Below, one piece after another: positions 60,185 through 64,000 of a DNA stretch of 64,000 nt. Source of the stretch: Treponema sp. (GTDB lineage: Bacteria > Spirochaetota > Spirochaetia > Treponematales > Breznakiellaceae); the NCBI GenBank assembly GCA_009780855.1, contig WQZG01000006.1:1-64000 (forward strand). The letters run 5' to 3'. The notes under the pieces are model-generated. The model was not told where the DNA came from. It worked only from the letters and a program-made list of their open reading frames with translations, and did no database searches. Position numbers and translations under genes: made by a program. Numbering within the stretch: the first letter of the stretch is position 1; each line of letters opens with the position of its first letter.

Positions 60185-61624
60185 TCAACTCTTTACCCCG
60201 GACTCCCGGATTAGCCGCTGAAGGTTTTGTAATGTTGGTTCAAGGTTGGGATCTGTGCGTATCTGGTTGTCAATCTTGTCGCAGGAATGGATCACCGTCG
60301 CATGATCCCTGCCCCCGAACGCCTCTCCGATTTCTGTCAGTGAGTAACCGGTCATGTCCCTGGCCAGGTACATGGCTATTTGTCTGGGGAAAACGATGTT
60401 TTTGGTTTTCTTTTTTGCCTTGAGGTCAATGTATGATAAATGAAAAAAGTCCGCGACGACTTTCTGAACCTGTTCGATGGACATGTTGGGCTGTATGGGG
60501 CTAAAAAACTCCACTAGGGCTTTTTGGGTATTTTCATTATTGATTGGCTCATTTACAAGTTCAACATAGGCAAAGAGTTTATTGAGCGCGGAAATCAGGT
60601 CCCTTACATTTGACGAAATATTTTTGGCTATAAGGTCAATTGACTCGTCGGGAACCGGTATTCCCCTGTGCTTGATCGTTGACCTGATAATCGCGCAGCG
60701 GGTTTCGTAATTGGGCGGCTGAAGGTCTACATTGAGGCATGACTCAAACCGGTTTTTGAGGCGTTCGTGCATACTCTTGAGCTCGGATGCCGGCCGGTCG
60801 CAGGTAAAGGCGAGCATTTTTTTTTGGTCCATAAGCGCGTTGAATGTATAAAACATTTCTTCCTGGACACCCGGCTTGTCTCCCTGGAAAAAGTGAATAT
60901 CGTCAATTAATAGTACATCTGCCTGGCGGTATTTGTTTTTAAAAGCAGCCATTTTGTTTGGGCCGCCTGTAACCGGCATTGAAGAAATAAATTCGTTGAG
61001 GAAACCTTCCGCGCTTATAAAAATTATCTTGCTGTCGGAATTGGCGTAAATAAAATTTCCTATGGCCTGCATCAGGTGGGTTTTGCCCATCCCGACTCCG
61101 CCGTAAATTAGGAACGGATTATAGACTTTCCCCGGATTGCGGGCTATCGCCAGGGCGGCGTTGGCGGCAAAATTGTTATTTTCCCCTATTACATACTTGT
61201 CAAATGTATATTCTTCCCTTAATTGGGGATGTTTACCCTTTGCCGCTGCAATTTTACCTGTACCGGCAACTTTGCCAGTCTTGCCTGCTCCGGGTTTCCC
61301 TGTTTTACTGTCCTCGCTATTTTCGTTATTATTATCGGAAACTTCATTTTGATTTATCTGGCCCGGATCTTTATGAATTACCTCCAAAACTATCGAAATG
61401 TTCTTTCCTGTCAATTCCGCCATTTTCTCTTCCAGTCTTTTGTGGTATTTGGTTTTGAATTTTTCCTGGAAAAAGACCGATGGCACAGAAATTGTAATTT
61501 GGGTTTCTGTAGCGCCGATATAGTCCAGATTACTGAGCCATATGGTAAATTCACCCTCACCCAGCTGGAGCCGCAGCTGGCTGATCGCCTCATCCCAAAA
61601 GAGTTTATAATCCCATTCAGGCAT
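60185..61624 (-). CDS. dnaA: Chromosomal replication initiator DnaA
   Basis: A 479-residue initiator. Domain I ends near residue 85; domain II is a low-complexity linker rich in Lys, Gly, Ala and Thr; domain III has Walker A GGVGMGKTH and Walker B LLIDDIHF; domain IV ends with the DnaA signature GGRDHATVIHSC. ATG 61624 is chosen over an ATG-less extension to 61663 because AGGAG lies 6 nt upstream. Upstream DNA contains several DnaA boxes. Confidence 0.96.
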   Translation of the reverse strand: MPEWDYKLFWDEAISQLRLQLGEGEFTIWLSNLDYIGATETQITISVPSVFFQEKFKTKYHKRLEEKMAELTGKNISIVLEVIHKDPGQINQNEVSDNNNENSEDSKTGKPGAGKTGKVAGTGKIAAAKGKHPQLREEYTFDKYVIGENNNFAANAALAIARNPGKVYNPFLIYGGVGMGKTHLMQAIGNFIYANSDSKIIFISAEGFLNEFISSMPVTGGPNKMAAFKNKYRQADVLLIDDIHFFQGDKPGVQEEMFYTFNALMDQKKMLAFTCDRPASELKSMHERLKNRFESCLNVDLQPPNYETRCAIIRSTIKHRGIPVPDESIDLIAKNISSNVRDLISALNKLFAYVELVNEPINNENTQKALVEFFSPIQPNMSIEQVQKVVADFFHLSYIDLKAKKKTKNIVFPRQIAMYLARDMTGYSLTEIGEAFGGRDHATVIHSCDKIDNQIRTDPNLEPTLQNLQRLIRESGVKS

Positions 61625-61932
61625 CGGGATCTCCTGATTTTTTAGATTTTTGAAGGACAACAATGTTCACCGGAAAAATACCCCTTTATCAACAAATTAT
61701 CAACAATAAATAAAATTACAGCCTGTCCGCCATTATACACAAATTCAGAATAATTGGAACAGTACACCTTTAAATCTGAATAGTAATATCAATTAATTCT
61801 TTGTAATATAAGGAATTAACCGCTATCAATATTTTCCCCGATTTTATGTATTTTCTTCCGTGGTTTTTTGTATTTATTACTAAAAAAACCAAAGATTTAT
61901 CCACAACTTATTCACATTATGGGCCATTTCTG
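61625..61932. other. Probable replication origin (oriC) with DnaA boxes
   Basis: About 310 bp, strongly AT-rich. DnaA boxes are TTATCAACA (61686-61694 and 61697-61705), TTATACACA (61733-61741), the perfect TTATCCACA (61897-61905) and TTATTCACA (61908-61916), all in one orientation. An inverted repeat TGGTTTTTT/AAAAAACCA (61861-61869 and 61883-61891) sits just before the perfect box. No protein gene is seen. Position upstream of dnaA supports an origin. Confidence 0.7.
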
Positions 61933-61966
61933 TAAAAAAATCATCCCCCGCATACGCCGGGGGATG
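61933..61966 (-). terminator. Rho-independent terminator of the Ig-like repeat gene
   Basis: On the minus strand, a 9-bp GC-rich stem (CATCCCCCG/CGGGGGATG, 61966-61942) with a 7-nt loop is followed by a run of seven U (61940-61934). It begins 9 bp after the stop codon at 61976 and insulates the origin from upstream transcription. Confidence 0.88.
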
Positions 61967-61975
61967 GAGTTTAAT

Positions 61976-64000
61976 TCAATTTCTGCCCTGGGCCTGTCCC
62001 TGATTGGAACCCTGGTTTTGATTGTTATTTGTAATTGTAACCGCCGCAGTTGCTGATTTTGATGTATCTGCCGCAGAAGTGGCTGTTACATACAGTGTTG
62101 TTGAAAATTCGTTGGGCGCCACTGTAAGCAGACCGTTTGCGCTGATATTAGTCCCCGGCGCCATGGAACCTGTCCCTGCTGGGTTTGAACTGACTTTCCA
62201 TGTTACCGCGTTATTGGAATTATTGGAACCTGCAACCGCTGCCCTAAACTGCATTGTCTCATTCGTCTTCATTGAGGCGCTCGCGGGGCTTATTGTAACT
62301 CCTGTTATGCCGGGTGTCGGAGCCGGAGATGGAGCAGGTCTTGAAGGAGTCTGAGGTCCGGGATTAGGCTGCGGTGCGGGCGCCGGGTTTGGCTGCGGAG
62401 CCGGGGCCGGTGCGGGCACAGGAGTTGGTGCGGGATTGGGCGCCGGAGCCGGTCTTGCCGGAGGCTGCGCTGCTTTTACAATTGTGACTGCCGTGCTGCC
62501 GGATTTTGAAGTATCAGCCGTTGAAACCGCAAAAACATAGACAGAGGCAAGCGTTTCATTGGCAGAGACAGTAAGCAGCCCGTTGGCGCTGATGCTTGTT
62601 CCGCCGGTGACAGAACCGGTGCCGGCGGCATTGGAGCTGACTTTCCAGGTAACCGTACCGGCAGGATTATTTGTACCGGTAACCGCAGCGCTGAACTGTA
62701 ATGCAGCGCCGGCCGTTACAGACGGGTTTGCCGGATTGACGGTTACGCCTGTAACTGCAGGGGAGGGAGGCGGCGCAGGTTGCGGCGCGGGTTGCGGCGC
62801 AGGCGGCTGGGGCCTCGGATTGGGCGCTGGCTGAGGCTGCGGATTAGGTTGCGGCGCAGGCTGCGGCGCGGGTCTTGAGGGAGGCTGCGGTCCGGGATTG
62901 GGCGCCGGAGCAGGCGCCGGAGACGGCGTCGGCCTTGCTACAGGCGGCGTGATCTTTGCTATATTGACGGATACACTGCCGGATTTTGAAGCATCAAATG
63001 TTGAAACTGCAAAAACATAGAGCACCGTCGCGGTTTCGTTGACAGAAACTGTAAGCAGTCCGTTGGCGTTAATGGCTGTACCGGCTGTGACAGTGCCGGT
63101 GCCGGCGGCATTGGAACTGACTTTCCAGGTAACCGTATTGGGCGGATTGTTTGTACCGCTGATTGCCGCGCCGAACTGAAATGTAGAGCCAGCCGATACT
63201 GTCTGGCCGGCCGGACTTACTGCCACGCCTGTTACTGTCGGAATAACAACATTTAACATGACAATACCTGATTTGGACGTATCATAGGCGGATGTCGCTA
63301 TTACATAAAGGACAGAAACAGATTCATTGGCCGCGACCGTAAGCATACCGTTGGCGTTAATGCCGGTTCCCGGCGTGACTGCTCCGGTGCCGGCGGCATT
63401 GGAACTGACTCTCCAGGATACTGAAGTGTCGGGATCGTTGACGCCTGTAACAGCGGCGCTCAACTGTACGGAAGAACCTCCCCATACTGACTGGCTTGGG
63501 GAATTAACTGTAACACTTGTAACAACCGGCACTACAACAATGACCTGGGCGCTGTCTGATTTTGAAGGATCCAGCAAGGAAGTCGCAAAAACATAAAGGG
63601 TGGTTACAGATTCGTTAACCGCTACCCTAAGCAGTCCGCTGCCGTCGATGCTGGTTCCCGATGTTACGGCTCCGGTACCGGTAAAATTGGAACTTACCTT
63701 CCAGGTAACGGCGTTATCCGGATTATTGTTGCCGTAGGCCTCGGCGCTGAACTGCAGGGATCTGCCCCTTGCAAGCGATATATTTTTTGGGACTATATTT
63801 ATTCCGGCCACTGTTACAACTCTTATCTGCCTTATTCCTGTGGCTTCGGTTCTTTGGGATCTTGCTATAATGTAGATTACAGAAGCTGTTTCGTAAGGCG
63901 ATACCGTCAAAAGTCCGTTGGCGTCAATATAGGTTCCCGCGGTTAAAGGCCCTCTGCCGTCGCTTGTTGAACTTACCGTCCAATAGACATCCGGGGAGGA
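61976..64000 (-). CDS. Large Ig-like (Big) repeat protein with proline-rich linkers (5' end beyond window)
   Basis: The visible 674 residues are the C-terminal part of a longer open frame. They contain five complete and one partial Ig-like domains of about 90 residues, each with the pattern TVTWKVSSNAAGTG, then ISANGLLTV, then LYVFAVST-DTSKSG. Two Pro/Ala/Gln/Asn-rich linkers (roughly 65 and 53 residues) separate the last domains. The tail is Gln/Asn/Gly-rich. The architecture suggests a surface or adhesin-like protein; the export signal would be upstream of the window. A strong terminator follows. Confidence 0.75.
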   Translation of the reverse strand, partial: SSPDVYWTVSSTSDGRGPLTAGTYIDANGLLTVSPYETASVIYIIARSQRTEATGIRQIRVVTVAGINIVPKNISLARGRSLQFSAEAYGNNNPDNAVTWKVSSNFTGTGAVTSGTSIDGSGLLRVAVNESVTTLYVFATSLLDPSKSDSAQVIVVVPVVTSVTVNSPSQSVWGGSSVQLSAAVTGVNDPDTSVSWRVSSNAAGTGAVTPGTGINANGMLTVAANESVSVLYVIATSAYDTSKSGIVMLNVVIPTVTGVAVSPAGQTVSAGSTFQFGAAISGTNNPPNTVTWKVSSNAAGTGTVTAGTAINANGLLTVSVNETATVLYVFAVSTFDASKSGSVSVNIAKITPPVARPTPSPAPAPAPNPGPQPPSRPAPQPAPQPNPQPQPAPNPRPQPPAPQPAPQPAPPPSPAVTGVTVNPANPSVTAGAALQFSAAVTGTNNPAGTVTWKVSSNAAGTGSVTGGTSISANGLLTVSANETLASVYVFAVSTADTSKSGSTAVTIVKAAQPPARPAPAPNPAPTPVPAPAPAPQPNPAPAPQPNPGPQTPSRPAPSPAPTPGITGVTISPASASMKTNETMQFRAAVAGSNNSNNAVTWKVSSNPAGTGSMAPGTNISANGLLTVAPNEFSTTLYVTATSAADTSKSATAAVTITNNNQNQGSNQGQAQGRN

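Noticed and set aside
62340-62940. Apparent tandem DNA repeats, possibly CRISPR or a minisatellite
   Set aside because: The periodicity is codon-level (Pro-Ala-Pro-Gln) within the linkers of the Ig-like repeat protein; there are no regular spacers.

Overview
The window looks like a chromosome segment of a spirochaete, most likely a host-associated (gut) Treponema-type organism. This is an inference from gene content: a dnaA-dnaN-recF-dciA block, a mitochondrial-type EF-G, many chemoreceptor and sugar-catabolism genes, and mixed 45-50% GC coding with AT-rich spacers. No rRNA, tRNA, CRISPR array or intact insertion sequence was seen.

Layout. 1-3930: a small catabolic cluster (Gfo/Idh oxidoreductase, URO-D-like methyltransferase relative, nitrilase, 2-hydroxyacid dehydrogenase). 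3934-12411: housekeeping and envelope genes (YhfC-type membrane protein, RimO, RodZ-like, LolA-like, lipoprotein aminopeptidase, CDF transporter), a parS centromere site at 10504, an HD protein and an AAA/DUF4143 ATPase. 12408-28811: carbohydrate and amino-acid metabolism (GH38 mannosidase, Fe-S DUF362 protein, MscS channel, Fe-S aldo/keto reductase, M55 aminopeptidase, MBL hydrolase, GH39, racemase, three xylose-isomerase-like TIM barrels, Gfo/Idh), with a HigBA-like toxin-antitoxin island whose toxin frame is broken. 28871-43070: AEC transporter, RecA-fold ATPase, fusA, a 520-bp repeat-bearing spacer, epimerase, EFR1 ferredoxin, PIF1-like helicase, chemoreceptor, MFS, DUF2130, Fic, MGMT-like protein. 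43076-55110: a giant GH13 protein, a radical SAM activase, and a regulon of solute-binding protein, URO-D, isomerase, phosphodiesterase, GntR/UTRA regulator and HAD phosphatase. 55126-61975: dciA, a chemoreceptor, recF, dnaN, dnaA and the probable replication origin. 61976-64000: the C-terminal part of a large Ig-like repeat protein.

Three patterns cut across the genes. (i) At least seven genes have a -10 hexamer only 6-7 nt before the start codon and no Shine-Dalgarno, so their mRNAs are probably leaderless. (ii) Two promoters in the 50-52 kb region share a palindromic operator resembling NagR/DasR (dre) sites; the linked GntR gene is the obvious candidate repressor, which would tie six genes into one regulon. 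(iii) A dispersed hairpin element with compensatory base changes occurs at 25.16, 28.05-28.14 and 51.66 kb. Each copy lies between divergent genes and its end supplies a -35 box. The second and third patterns are the best candidates for something undescribed here.
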